Origin: Limnohabitans sp. Rim8 | Lineage (GTDB): Bacteria > Pseudomonadota > Gammaproteobacteria > Burkholderiales > Burkholderiaceae_C | Length of the DNA: 64,000 nucleotides | Assembly: GCA_945897465.1 (NCBI GenBank) | Contig: CAMDFK010000003.1 | Coordinates: forward strand, 62,001 to 126,000 | Reading direction: 5' to 3' | Shown here: positions 43,462 to 52,067 of the stretch, piece after piece | Layout of the letters: every line of letters begins with the position of its first letter | Numbering within the stretch: position 1 is the first letter of the stretch | Made by a program: the position numbers and the translations under genes | Notes under the pieces: generated by a model | Told to the model about the DNA's origin: nothing | The model's input: the letters and a program-made list of their open reading frames with translations, nothing else | Databases searched by the model: none

Positions 43462-43721
43462 TTTTTCAGGGAAAACCCTAGCGACTTTTCCCGATCCATG
43501 CCATAATTGAAAGCTCGTTGCACGATGGTGCAGCGTTTCATACATCTCCCTTCACGCCTTGACCCAACGATAGGGTCACTCTCAGCGGCCAGGCTCTATG
43601 CCATGCGCCCCTCGCGAGCACCGTTTGATGGTTGATGTTTTTTCAACCTTGCGGTGCCTGCGGCCATCAGCAACAGTTTTCTGTTAGCGGCCGTTGTTCC
43701 GTGCGAGTTTTATACACACAC
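43462..43721 (+). promoter_or_regulatory. Long leader region of the DEAD-box helicase gene
   Basis: 260 bp separate orn from the helicase ATG, with no gene visible. The region contains a hairpin with a T-rich loop, GGTTGA at 43630-43635 and TCAACC at 43643-43648. Long structured 5' leaders are common for cold-shock-induced DEAD-box genes, so mRNA-level control is plausible but unproven. Confidence 0.4.
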
Positions 43722-45797
43722 ATGACTGACACTTTGATCGCGGTGCAGGACGACTTGTCGCCTGCCGAAAATACATCCACCCATACCGAGTCCAAGGCCC
43801 ACAACGCCCCGACCAACCTGGCCACTGAAATCATGGTCGCTGCGGCGGCTGAGATCACGCCCGAATCTGTCATCGAAGCCCCTCTGGAAACCGCCACAGA
43901 AGAAGCCATTGACGACGTGCCCAACGGCTTCATCGAACTGGGCCTGGCCCCCGAGCTGGTGCAAGCCGTGGCCGATCTGGGCTACACCCAGCCCACCGCC
44001 GTGCAATTGCGGGCCATTCCTTTGGCCCTGCCCACAGCGGGCGGCTCCAAAGACGGCAAGTCCAACGGCTACACCGACCTGATGGTCTCCAGCCAGACCG
44101 GCAGCGGCAAAACCGCCGCCTTCTTGCTGCCCGTGCTGCACACCTTGATTCAGCAAATGGCCGAACAAGAAGCCGCTGAACGCGCCGAGTTTGAAAAAGC
44201 CTGCGCCGACGCGGCCGCCAAGGGCGAGCCTGCCCCCAAACGTGCCAAACGAAAAGACCCCACCAACCCACGCAACTTCAAGGCCCCGACACCCGGCGCC
44301 CTGATCCTTTGCCCCACACGCGAGCTGGCCCAGCAAGTGGCGCAAGACGCCATTGAGCTGGTCAAGCACACACGCGGTCTGCGCGTGGCCAACGTGGTCG
44401 GCGGCATGCCTTACCAGCTGCAAATCGCCAAGCTACAAAACGCCAACCTGGTCGTGGCCACCCCAGGCCGCTTGCTCGACCTGCAACGCTCCATGCAAAT
44501 CAAGCTGGACAAGGTGCAGTTCTTGGTGGTTGACGAAGCCGACCGCATGCTCGACCTGGGTTTCTCGGATGACCTCGCCGACATCAACGACTTGACCAGC
44601 CAGCGCCGCCAGACCATGATGTTCAGCGCCACTTTTGCGCCGCGCATTCAGCAGCTCGCCATGCGCGTGATGCACGATGGTGGTTCTTCGGTCCAGAAAA
44701 TCCAAATTGACAATCCGCAAGAAAAGCACAACAACATCAAGCAGGTGCTGTTCTGGGCCGACAACGCCCAACACAAGCGCCAGATGCTCGACCACTGGTT
44801 GCGTGACGCCACGATCGACCAGGCCATCGTGTTCTCCAGCACCCAAATCGAGTGCGACGGCTTGGCCGCTGACCTGCAGCAAAACGGCTTCTCGGCTGTG
44901 GCCCTGCACGGCGCCCTGAGCCAAGGCATGCGCAACCGCCGCCTGATGGCGCTGCGCAATGGCCAAGTCCAGATTCTGGTTGCCACCGACGTGGCCGCCC
45001 GCGGCATTGACGTGCCCACCATCACCCACGTCTTCAACTTCGGCTTGCCCATGAAGGCCGAGGACTACACCCACCGCATAGGCCGCACAGGCCGCGCTGG
45101 CCGAGATGGTTTGGCCGTGACCTTTGCCGAGATCCGTGACCGCCGCAAGATCGGTGACATCGAGTCCTACACACGCCAGCCATTCAAGGCCGAAGTGATT
45201 CCAGGCCTGGAACCCAAAGTGCGCATGTCCGAAGCCCGCAAGCCCATGGGACGTGGCGGTGACCGCTTCGGTGGCGAGCGCAATTACGCCAACGCGGGTG
45301 GTGGTTTCCGTGGTGGCCGTCCCGCCGCAGGTGGCCGCGACTTCGGTGGCAACCGTGACCGCGACAATGGGGGTGGTTTTGACAACCGCGCCCCACGTGG
45401 CAACTTCCGCGACGAGCAGCCCCGCGTTGAGCAGCGCAGCGAACCCCGCTTCGATGCCCGCAAAGACGGCGGCCGTTTTGAAGCCCCACGCGGCGACAAC
45501 CGCGGTGGCGACCGCTTTGAGCAGCGCGGTGCACCGGCACACCCTTGGGACAAAGGCGACAGCCGCCCTGCCCCACGCCAAGACGCTCGCCAGGACGGTC
45601 CACGTCAAGGCGGCCGATGGGAAGACCGTGGCGGCGACAACCGCAACGCTGCCCGTCCTGCGCCACGTGGTGCAGCCGGTGACAAGTTCGCCCGCGGCCC
45701 CAAGCAGTTTGGTGCTGGCAACTTCAAACCCCATGGTGCGGGCGAAGGCCCAGCCAAGCGCGGGGGCACGCGCGTGCTGAAAATCACGCGCGCTTGA
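43722..45797 (+). CDS. DEAD-box RNA helicase with basic insertion and RGG-rich tail
   Basis: The 691-residue protein has all helicase motifs: Q motif near residue 90 (GYTQPTAVQLRAIP), Walker A SQTGSGKT, PTRELA, DEAD in VVDEADRMLDLGF, SAT, and HRIGRTGRAGRDG. Between motifs I and Ia there is an insertion of about 50 residues, EAAERAEFEKACADAA and a Lys/Arg cluster (KRAKRKDP). The C-terminal 170 residues are Gly/Arg/Asp-rich with repeated RGG and GGR units, an RNA-binding tail. It is closest to RhlE/DeaD-type cold or ribosome helicases. I start at 43722; 30 codons of open frame upstream belong to the leader. A terminator follows. Confidence 0.93.
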   Translation: MTDTLIAVQDDLSPAENTSTHTESKAHNAPTNLATEIMVAAAAEITPESVIEAPLETATEEAIDDVPNGFIELGLAPELVQAVADLGYTQPTAVQLRAIPLALPTAGGSKDGKSNGYTDLMVSSQTGSGKTAAFLLPVLHTLIQQMAEQEAAERAEFEKACADAAAKGEPAPKRAKRKDPTNPRNFKAPTPGALILCPTRELAQQVAQDAIELVKHTRGLRVANVVGGMPYQLQIAKLQNANLVVATPGRLLDLQRSMQIKLDKVQFLVVDEADRMLDLGFSDDLADINDLTSQRRQTMMFSATFAPRIQQLAMRVMHDGGSSVQKIQIDNPQEKHNNIKQVLFWADNAQHKRQMLDHWLRDATIDQAIVFSSTQIECDGLAADLQQNGFSAVALHGALSQGMRNRRLMALRNGQVQILVATDVAARGIDVPTITHVFNFGLPMKAEDYTHRIGRTGRAGRDGLAVTFAEIRDRRKIGDIESYTRQPFKAEVIPGLEPKVRMSEARKPMGRGGDRFGGERNYANAGGGFRGGRPAAGGRDFGGNRDRDNGGGFDNRAPRGNFRDEQPRVEQRSEPRFDARKDGGRFEAPRGDNRGGDRFEQRGAPAHPWDKGDSRPAPRQDARQDGPRQGGRWEDRGGDNRNAARPAPRGAAGDKFARGPKQFGAGNFKPHGAGEGPAKRGGTRVLKITRA

Positions 45798-45911
45798 TGA
45801 ATCTCTCCTGGGTCAGTCCCAGGACTTCAACATCCTCCAAGGTCTTGCCCTCACCGGCAAGGCCTTTTTTCTTGGTTTGATGGATGGCACACGCGTTGTG
45901 AATCGCCCATA

Positions 45912-45948
45912 AAAAAACCGCCCTGGGCGCAAACCCGGGCGGTTTTTT
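45912..45948. terminator. Bidirectional terminator between helicase and rplS
   Basis: A 12-bp stem (AAAAAACCGCCC at 45912-45923 pairing with 45937-45948) has a 13-base loop and T runs on both strands, so it can end the rightward helicase and leftward rplS transcripts. Confidence 0.9.
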
Positions 45949-45966
45949 CGCAGGGCCGAAAAGGCT

Positions 45967-46350
45967 TTACGCTTTGGCAGCAGGTGCTGCTTTGCGCTGT
46001 GGCAACTTTTCTTTGATACGTGCCGACTTGCCGCTGCGGTCACGCAGGTAGTACAGCTTGGCGCGGCGAACATCACCACGGCGCTTGACTTCGATGCTGG
46101 CGATCACGGGGCTGTAAGTCTGGAATGTACGTTCCACGCCTTCGCCACTGGAGACCTTGCGCACAGTGAAGCCACTGTTCAGACCACGGTTACGCTTGGC
46201 AATCACAACACCCTCGTAGGCTTGGACACGTTTGCGCGAACCTTCCACCACGTTGACGCTGACGATCACGGTGTCGCCGGGGGCAAATTCAGGAATCACT
46301 TTGCCCAGTCGGGCAATTTCTTCCTGCTCAAGAGTTTGAATCAAATTCAT
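45967..46350 (-). CDS. rplS: 50S ribosomal protein L19
   Basis: The 127-residue protein has the L19 core [36 protein letters not shown], at the 30S-50S interface (core spans residues about 22-60), and the [19 protein letters not shown] end, plus a short Ala/Lys/Pro tail. The start at 46350 is preceded by GGAG. It is the last gene of rpsP-rimM-trmD-rplS, 115 bp after trmD, with its own possible promoter in that gap. Confidence 0.97.
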   Translation of the reverse strand: MNLIQTLEQEEIARLGKVIPEFAPGDTVIVSVNVVEGSRKRVQAYEGVVIAKRNRGLNSGFTVRKVSSGEGVERTFQTYSPVIASIEVKRRGDVRRAKLYYLRDRSGKSARIKEKLPQRKAAPAAKA

Positions 46351-46465
46351 TTTTGAACTCCGTCCGATCATGCCTCGCTACACAAGGGGCGTTCTGTGTT
46401 GTAAGGGCCATGCATTCGCATGACTGAACCAGATCGCGGCGGGTAGAGGATCGAAAAGCCTTTAA

Positions 46466-47263
46466 TTATAGCTTTTTCGCAGACGGTGTCTGTGGCTGCT
46501 CAGGCTGGCCATTACTCGCCTGTTTCAAAAAGGCTTCGTCCTGGCGATTGAGCCGACCGGCCAGGCGGGCTTGCTCGAGCAACTCAGGGCGGTGCAAAGC
46601 TGTCAAACGCAGACTTTGCTCACGCCGCCAACGCGCGATGAGCGCATGGTGGCCCGACATCAATTCAGTCGGTACCGCATGGCCCTGCCAGACTTCGGGG
46701 CGGGTGTAATGCGGGCTGTCCAGCAACCCATCGAGCGCCGGGTTGAAGCTGTCGAGCTGGTGGCTGCCTTCGTCGTTCAATACACCCGGCTGCAAGCGGG
46801 CCACCGCATCCAGCAAAGCCATGGCGGCGATTTCGCCGCCAGACAGCACAAAGTCGCCCAAACTGATTTGCTGATCCACATACTGATCGATGAAACGCTG
46901 ATCCACCCCTTCATAGCGGCCGCACAGCAGCACAGCGCCCGCACTGGCCGACCATTGGGCCACCGCGGTGTGGTTCAGGGCCTGGCCTATCGGCGAAAAC
47001 AAGACCAAAGGTGCCGGTGCTTCTTCTTGCCGCTCGGCACGGATGGCCATCAGGCATTTGAACAAGGGCTCGGCCAGCATGACCATGCCAGGGCCACCGC
47101 CAAAAGACCGGTCGTCCACCCGGCGGTAATTGCCTTCGGCGTGGTCGCGTGGATTCCACAAACGCACATCGACCAAACCGATTTCGTAGGCGCGGCGCGT
47201 GATGCCACTGGTCAACAGCGGCGCAAACAACTCGGGAAACAGGGTGATGATGTCAAAGCGCAT
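46466..47263 (-). CDS. trmD: tRNA (guanine-37-N1)-methyltransferase
   Basis: The 265-residue SPOUT enzyme methylates G37 of tRNAs reading CNN codons. The start MRFDIITLFPELF, the SAM-binding knot LCGRYEGVDQRF and YVDQQISLGDFVLSGGE, and the PHYTRPEVWQG catalytic segment (with Arg and the catalytic Asp region) are intact. I start at 47263; the longer open frame reads into rimM. It sits 28 bp after rimM in the usual ribosomal operon. Confidence 0.97.
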   Translation of the reverse strand: MRFDIITLFPELFAPLLTSGITRRAYEIGLVDVRLWNPRDHAEGNYRRVDDRSFGGGPGMVMLAEPLFKCLMAIRAERQEEAPAPLVLFSPIGQALNHTAVAQWSASAGAVLLCGRYEGVDQRFIDQYVDQQISLGDFVLSGGEIAAMALLDAVARLQPGVLNDEGSHQLDSFNPALDGLLDSPHYTRPEVWQGHAVPTELMSGHHALIARWRREQSLRLTALHRPELLEQARLAGRLNRQDEAFLKQASNGQPEQPQTPSAKKL

Positions 47264-47291
47264 GGGGATGGCCCTCCACGGCCGGGGCGGC

Positions 47292-47903
47292 TCAGTAGTC
47301 GGGCTGCCAGTCGACGGTGATGCGCTTGGCGGGCAAGTCAACACCGTCGACGAAGGCCGCCACAAACGGGATCATGCGCTCAACAGGTTTGCCGCCTTCA
47401 GTTTCGGCAGCGGCTTCAATGACCAACACGGTTTGGGGTCCGGTAGACATGAGGTCACGCACCTGGCCCAGGTCCACACCTTCGCGGTTGAACACTTGCA
47501 AGCCGATCAGGTCGACCCAGTAATACTCACCTTCGGCGGCAGCCGGGAAGCTGGAACGCGGCACAAAAATTCGGCCACCTCGCAAAGATTCAGAGGCGTT
47601 GCGATCGTCAATGCCTTGGGCATGCGCTACCACGGTGTCGGAATGGTCTTTGACTTCGAGGATATTGAGCAGCAAAGGCTCTCGCCAAGCCTCTTGTGCA
47701 GAGGCTGAGGCCTCTTGGCCACGCTGGGGTTTCATGGGCCGATCGGGCGGCAACAAAAACCAGTTTTTGGCAGAAAAAAGCGCCTCGGGCGAGGCGCTGT
47801 GGGGCAAGACCTTGAACCAGCCTTTGATGCCCCAGGCATCGGTGATGCGTCCGATTTCGATGGCGTCAGCCGGCAATGCGGCTGCTTCCAAAGGCGGACG
47901 CAT
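47292..47903 (-). CDS. rimM: 16S rRNA processing protein RimM
   Basis: The 203-residue protein has the RimM N-terminal domain (EIGRITDAWGIKGWFKVLPHS) and the PRC-barrel C-terminal domain (YYWVDLIGLQVFNREGVDLGQV), with an insertion of about 25 residues after residue 50. It binds S19 and helps 30S assembly. It lies 16 bp after rpsP and 28 bp before trmD. Confidence 0.96.
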   Translation of the reverse strand: MRPPLEAAALPADAIEIGRITDAWGIKGWFKVLPHSASPEALFSAKNWFLLPPDRPMKPQRGQEASASAQEAWREPLLLNILEVKDHSDTVVAHAQGIDDRNASESLRGGRIFVPRSSFPAAAEGEYYWVDLIGLQVFNREGVDLGQVRDLMSTGPQTVLVIEAAAETEGGKPVERMIPFVAAFVDGVDLPAKRITVDWQPDY

Positions 47904-47919
47904 GACCGTAGCGGACCAA

Positions 47920-48171
47920 TCAGGCAGCGGTTTTGCCGACTTGACGGATCAGACGATCCACAGTGGGGGAGGGCTGAGCGCCCACACCTTGCCAGTAGGT
48001 CAGACGGTCTTGGGCGATGCGCAGACCTTCTTCGCCACCTTTGGCTGTGGGGTTGTAAAAACCGATGCGCTCGAGGAAGCGACCATCGCGACGCATGCGC
48101 TTGTCAGCCACGACGATGTTGAAAAAAGGACGGGCTTTGGAGCCGCCGCGGTTCAAACGAATAACAACCAT
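47920..48171 (-). CDS. rpsP: 30S ribosomal protein S16
   Basis: The 83-residue protein has the S16 signature [25 protein letters not shown] and GFYNPTAKG. It is the first gene of the rpsP-rimM-trmD-rplS operon, read leftward from the promoter region shared with the GNAT gene. Confidence 0.97.
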   Translation of the reverse strand: MVVIRLNRGGSKARPFFNIVVADKRMRRDGRFLERIGFYNPTAKGGEEGLRIAQDRLTYWQGVGAQPSPTVDRLIRQVGKTAA

Positions 48172-48286
48172 GATTTATCCTTGGGTGGTTGGGCTTCTTG
48201 GGAACAATTGCCCAGATGCCCGTTATCCTTCAGCGTTTGAGACACGCAACTGGCCACCCGGCCAGTGACACACTGAAAAGCCCATT

Positions 48287-48292
48287 ATTATA
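48287..48292 (-). promoter_or_regulatory. Candidate -10 box of the rpsP operon
   Basis: A perfect TATAAT lies on the minus strand at 48292-48287, about 115 bp before the rpsP ATG, with the sequence upstream of it overlapping the start of the divergent GNAT gene. No clear -35 is visible at standard spacing. Confidence 0.5.
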
Positions 48293-48308
48293 CATCGGGA
48301 GCCTTGCC

Positions 48309-48830
48309 TTGCCTCAGATCCGTCCCAGCCGAGACGAAGATGTCACCGCCATCACCGCCATTTACCGCCACCACGTCCTGACCGGCACGGGGACTTTCGA
48401 GATCGACCCGCCCTCTGAGGCCGACATGGCCAGCCGCCGCGCCGATGTGCTGTCCAAAGGCTTGCCATACCTCGTGGTCGAAGACGAAGGGCGCTTGATC
48501 GGTTTTGCCTATTGCAACTGGTTCAAGCCCCGCCCCGCCTACCGCTTTTCGGCTGAAGACTCCATTTACATGTCACCAGACGCCCACCGCAAGGGCATGG
48601 GCCGCGCCCTGCTGGCCGAGTTGTGCACCCAGGCCGAACGCGCGGGCGTGCGAAAATTTCTGGCCGTCATCGGGGACTCGGCCAATGCGGGATCGATTGG
48701 CGTGCACAGCGCCGTGGGTTTCAGCCACGTTGGCGTGCTCAAGTCCTGCGGCTGGAAGTTCGACCGATGGCTGGATGTCGTGATGATGGAAAAGCCTTTA
48801 GGTACAGGTGACACCAGCCCTCCGCAATAA
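48309..48830 (+). CDS. GNAT-family N-acetyltransferase, phosphinothricin-acetyltransferase-like
   Basis: The 173-residue enzyme has the PAT/Bar-type pattern IRPSRDEDVTAITAIYRHHVLTGTGTFE (residues about 4-31), then IYMSPDAHRKGMGRALLAEL for acetyl-CoA binding and HSAVGFSHVGVLKSCGWKFDRW, all typical of this branch, which acetylates phosphinothricin or methionine sulfone-like amines. The start is TTG, with GGGAG 6 bases upstream and no ATG before the conserved start. It is divergent from rpsP and 7 bp from the TM2-like gene. Confidence 0.87.
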   Translation: MPQIRPSRDEDVTAITAIYRHHVLTGTGTFEIDPPSEADMASRRADVLSKGLPYLVVEDEGRLIGFAYCNWFKPRPAYRFSAEDSIYMSPDAHRKGMGRALLAELCTQAERAGVRKFLAVIGDSANAGSIGVHSAVGFSHVGVLKSCGWKFDRWLDVVMMEKPLGTGDTSPPQ

Positions 48831-48837
48831 TCGCTTC

Positions 48838-49284
48838 ATGAAAAACAAAACAATTGCGACCTGGCTGGCTTTCTGGACAGGCCCTTTGGGGCTGCACCGT
48901 TTCTACTTGCACGGGTTCACCGACATGGTGGGCTGGCTACTGCCTATTCCCACGGCGCTCGGTTTTTATGGCTTGGAGCGTGTGCAGCAATTCGGTCAGG
49001 ACGACACCCTCAGTTGGATGCTGATTCCTTTGCTCGGCTTCACCATCGCAGGTTGCGCCCTCAATGCCATTGTTTATGGTCTGACGCCCATCGAAAAATG
49101 GAACGCCCGCTTCAACCCCACAGCAGACGCCTTGAGCCCGGCAGGTCGCACGCAATGGGGCACCATCATTGGCACCGCCATCGCTTTGTTGTTCGGCACC
49201 ACGGTGATGATGTCCAGCCTGGTCTTCAGCTTCCAGCGTTATTTCGAGTACCAGATTGAAGCCGCTCGCTTGATCAGCCAATGA
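48838..49284 (+). CDS. TM2-domain-like small membrane protein
   Basis: The 148-residue protein has an N-terminal TM2-like hairpin (TWLAFWTGPLGLHRFYLHGFTDMVGWLL, residues about 7-35; the LGLHRFYLG-type motif is the hallmark) and two more hydrophobic segments, one near 60-80 and one near 110-130. TM2 proteins are of unclear function in bacteria. It follows the GNAT gene by 7 bp, suggesting cotranscription, and converges on folK. Confidence 0.7.
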   Translation: MKNKTIATWLAFWTGPLGLHRFYLHGFTDMVGWLLPIPTALGFYGLERVQQFGQDDTLSWMLIPLLGFTIAGCALNAIVYGLTPIEKWNARFNPTADALSPAGRTQWGTIIGTAIALLFGTTVMMSSLVFSFQRYFEYQIEAARLISQ

Positions 49285-49335
49285 CTCGAAAATCTTGACC
49301 CGTTCGGACTGGCAAGCGCCAGACCTCTCAAAAAA

Positions 49336-49836
49336 TCATTCACCCTCAGCGTCATCACGCTCAATCGCTTGACCCGCCACGCGGGCAAGGTCTTCAGGGC
49401 CCACACGCTGCGGCCATACATCGGCCAAGGGGTGCAGCACAAAAGCCCGCTCGCGCCAGCGCGGGTGGGGCAGCGTCAGTCGGGGGCTGTGCATGCAGGC
49501 ATCGCCATAAAACAGCAGGTCCAGATCTAGGCTGCGCGGTGCATTGACATAAGGGCGCAAACGGCCAGCACGGTGTTCGATGGCTTGCAAAGCATCGAGC
49601 ACCTCTGGAGCGGACAAACGCGTTTCAATGCGGACCACCGCATTGATGAAGTCGGGCCCCTGGGCTTCATGGGGCGCTGAGCGGTAGAGCGCGGAGCGGC
49701 CTGTGACCAGAACCTCGGGCCAACAGGCCAATGCCTCAAAGGCCTGCAGCACAGCTGCACGGGCATCGCCCAGATTGGCCCCCAAGGCCACATAGGCGGT
49801 GACTGGGTCTCGCAAAATCACCCTCTTTCCGATCAT
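49336..49836 (-). CDS. folK: 2-amino-4-hydroxy-6-hydroxymethyldihydropteridine pyrophosphokinase
   Basis: The 166-residue HPPK transfers pyrophosphate from ATP to hydroxymethyl-dihydropterin in folate synthesis. The start YVALGANLGDARAAV, GPDFINAVVRIET and the signature SLDLDLLFYGD with LPHPRWRERAFVL are intact. It is the last gene of the leftward chain, 12 bp after pcnB, a common Burkholderiales and gammaproteobacterial pairing. Confidence 0.96.
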   Translation of the reverse strand: MIGKRVILRDPVTAYVALGANLGDARAAVLQAFEALACWPEVLVTGRSALYRSAPHEAQGPDFINAVVRIETRLSAPEVLDALQAIEHRAGRLRPYVNAPRSLDLDLLFYGDACMHSPRLTLPHPRWRERAFVLHPLADVWPQRVGPEDLARVAGQAIERDDAEGE

Positions 49837-49848
49837 CAGGTAACCGTT

Positions 49849-51402
49849 TTAAGCGGCACTGCCGCTGTCGCCCACCTGATCACCGGCAGCACCGGGCTTG
49901 CGGCGGCGACGGCGGCGTTTTTTAGCTGCCCCCTCCACGCCGACTTCGGCCTCTGCCGCAGGTTGACTCTCGTCAAACGCGGGGCCGCCTTCGGGTCGAG
50001 GGGCTCGGCGCACGCGTGGTTTGGCCGCTTGGGTGGCCTGCTGCTCAGTCTTGGCCGCTTGCACCAAGTCTTCGCGCTCTGAATCACTGGCCATGCTGAA
50101 CTCTTGCCACCAGTCGGCAAGGCGAATGTCCACCTCGTCGATGTCGGCGCGCAGGCGCAAAAAGTCAAAGCCCGCACGAAAGCGTGGCTGATCAACCAAT
50201 CCAAACGGTGTGCTGCCCACACGCTTTTCAAAGCGCGGCTGCATTATCCAGATCTCGCGCATGTCGGCGGCCAGCTTGCCGCGCCCCGATACATCGCCAA
50301 TACGGGCATCAAACACCTCGTCGATCGCGTCCTGCAAAGCCGGGTGCGGGTGCTCCTTGCGCGCCAGGCGTTGGGCCCAGCCTTCGCGCACATCGGCCCA
50401 CAGCACACAAGCGAGTAAAAAGCTCGGAGCAACGGGCTTGCCCTCGCCCACACGACGGTCGGTGTCGGCCAAGGCCACTTGCACAAAAGCGCTGTCGGCC
50501 CGCTCCACCACCACATCGAGCAAGGGGTAAATGCCGGTGGCCAAGCCCAGATTTTTCAACTGAGCAATCGAGGCCAGTGCGTGACCGGTCTGCAGCAGCT
50601 TGAGCATCTCGTCAAACAAACGGCTCTGCGGCACATCGGCCAACAAGGCGGCCGACTGCGTCAGGGGCTTGGCGGTTTTGGCTTCCAGCTTGAAGCCCAG
50701 CGGGCTGAGCTTGGCCGCAAAGCGCACGGCGCGGATGATGCGCACCGGGTCTTCACGGTAGCGCGCCACCGGATCACCAATCATGCGCAGCACGCGCTTT
50801 TTCGCATCCTGGATGCCGCCGTGGTAGTCCACCACGATTTGTGACTCGGGGTCGTAATACATGGCGTTCACGGTGAAGTCGCGGCGCGTGGCGTCTTCGT
50901 CTTGTGGACCCCAGACGTTGTCGCGCAGCACTCGGCCCGACGAGTCGACAGCGTGCTGCATGCCTTCGAGCTGGCGTTTGCTGGTGCGCTCATTGCCCTT
51001 GACCTGCTCTGCCGCCACGTTGTCCAGGTGCGCCCGAAAAGTGGACACCTCGATCACCTCGTTGTCGCGACCCCGGCCGTACACCACGTGCACGATGCGA
51101 AAGCGCCGCCCGATGATGAAAGCGCGGCGAAACAGGCCCTTGACCTGCTCAGGCGTGGCGTTGGTGGCCACATCAAAATCTTTGGGGCGCAGGCCCAGCA
51201 GCAGGTCGCGCACCGCACCACCCACCACATACGCCTCAAATCCGGCCTGTTGCAGGGTGCGCGTGACGTTGATGGCACGCTCGTCCACCAGGCTCGGGTC
51301 GATGCCGTGCACCGATGCGGGCACCTCGGTGCGGCGGCCAAAGTGGGGCTTGCTGCTTTTGGGCGTTTTGCCCATCAGCTTGTCGATGAATTGTTTGATC
51401 AT
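49849..51402 (-). CDS. pcnB: Poly(A) polymerase I
   Basis: The 517-residue enzyme adds poly(A) tails to RNA, marking them for decay. The class II nucleotidyltransferase motif GGAVRDLLLG with DFDVATNA (the catalytic DxD) is near residues 62-82, and the RRDFTVNAMYYD motif and neck region follow. The C-terminal 100 residues are basic with a terminal run of Arg/Lys and Gly/Ser, as in PcnB. Position between hda/HAD and folK supports PcnB over CCA-adding enzyme. It overlaps the HAD gene by 4 bp. Confidence 0.94.
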   Translation of the reverse strand: MIKQFIDKLMGKTPKSSKPHFGRRTEVPASVHGIDPSLVDERAINVTRTLQQAGFEAYVVGGAVRDLLLGLRPKDFDVATNATPEQVKGLFRRAFIIGRRFRIVHVVYGRGRDNEVIEVSTFRAHLDNVAAEQVKGNERTSKRQLEGMQHAVDSSGRVLRDNVWGPQDEDATRRDFTVNAMYYDPESQIVVDYHGGIQDAKKRVLRMIGDPVARYREDPVRIIRAVRFAAKLSPLGFKLEAKTAKPLTQSAALLADVPQSRLFDEMLKLLQTGHALASIAQLKNLGLATGIYPLLDVVVERADSAFVQVALADTDRRVGEGKPVAPSFLLACVLWADVREGWAQRLARKEHPHPALQDAIDEVFDARIGDVSGRGKLAADMREIWIMQPRFEKRVGSTPFGLVDQPRFRAGFDFLRLRADIDEVDIRLADWWQEFSMASDSEREDLVQAAKTEQQATQAAKPRVRRAPRPEGGPAFDESQPAAEAEVGVEGAAKKRRRRRRKPGAAGDQVGDSGSAA

Positions 51403-52067
51403 TCTTGAAAGAGGTCGAGGATGCGCCAGCCACGTTCTGTGGCCAGTTGACGCAACCGAGCGTCAGGGTTCGTTGCCACCGGATGGTGGGCTTTTTCCAA
51501 CAGCGGCAAGTCGTTCATGGAGTCCGAATAGAACGTCATCTCCACATCGCCCCAGTCCAGGCCTTTTTGGCCGAGCCAATGCGCGACCCGGGTGACTTTA
51601 CCCTCGCGAAACGACGGGGTACCCCGGATCTCGCCCGTGATCCAGCCGCTGGCATCGCGTTCGAGGTCGACCGCGATCAACTCGCTGACCCCAAAGGCCT
51701 GGGCAATCGGTCGGGTCACAAACTCGTTGGTGGCGGTCACGATCATGACCGTATCGCCTGCCCGCTGGTGTGATCGTACCAGCGCCAGCGCCTCGGGCGT
51801 GATGTGCGGGCGGATCACTTCGTCCATGTAACGGGCATGCGCCAGGGCCGCCTCGTCCGCGCCGCGCTCGCGGGCCGCGCGGGTGGCAAAACGCACGTAG
51901 TCATGAATGTCCAGTGTGCCTGCTTGGTAGTGCGCATAAAACTCGTCGTTGCGCTGGCTGAACACTGCCGGGTCGGTCCAACCCATTTCGGTGGTGAACT
52001 CACCCCAGCTGTAGTCCGAGTCCAGCGGCAGCAGGGTGTGGTCGAGGTCAAAAAGGGCAAGTTTCAT
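51399..52067 (-). CDS. HAD-superfamily phosphatase, SerB-like IB subfamily
   Basis: The 222-residue enzyme has HAD motif I DLDHT with Asp7 nucleophile and Asp9, motif II near MIVTATNEF, motif III Lys in FREGKVTRV and motif IV YSDSMNDLPLL. The HAD-IB character (helical cap after TLLPLDSDYSWGEF) is shared with SerB and CicA-like proteins; histidinol-phosphatase-type members are common in this gene position in Burkholderiales. The substrate is not assigned. It overlaps hda and pcnB by 4 bp each. Confidence 0.85.
   Translation of the reverse strand: MKLALFDLDHTLLPLDSDYSWGEFTTEMGWTDPAVFSQRNDEFYAHYQAGTLDIHDYVRFATRAARERGADEAALAHARYMDEVIRPHITPEALALVRSHQRAGDTVMIVTATNEFVTRPIAQAFGVSELIAVDLERDASGWITGEIRGTPSFREGKVTRVAHWLGQKGLDWGDVEMTFYSDSMNDLPLLEKAHHPVATNPDARLRQLATERGWRILDLFQE

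Noticed and set aside
43632-43721. Upstream in-frame ATG for the helicase
   Set aside because: The extra 30 residues are Cys/Gln-rich and unlike helicase N-termini, and lie in the presumed leader; MTDTLIAVQ at 43722 is more plausible.
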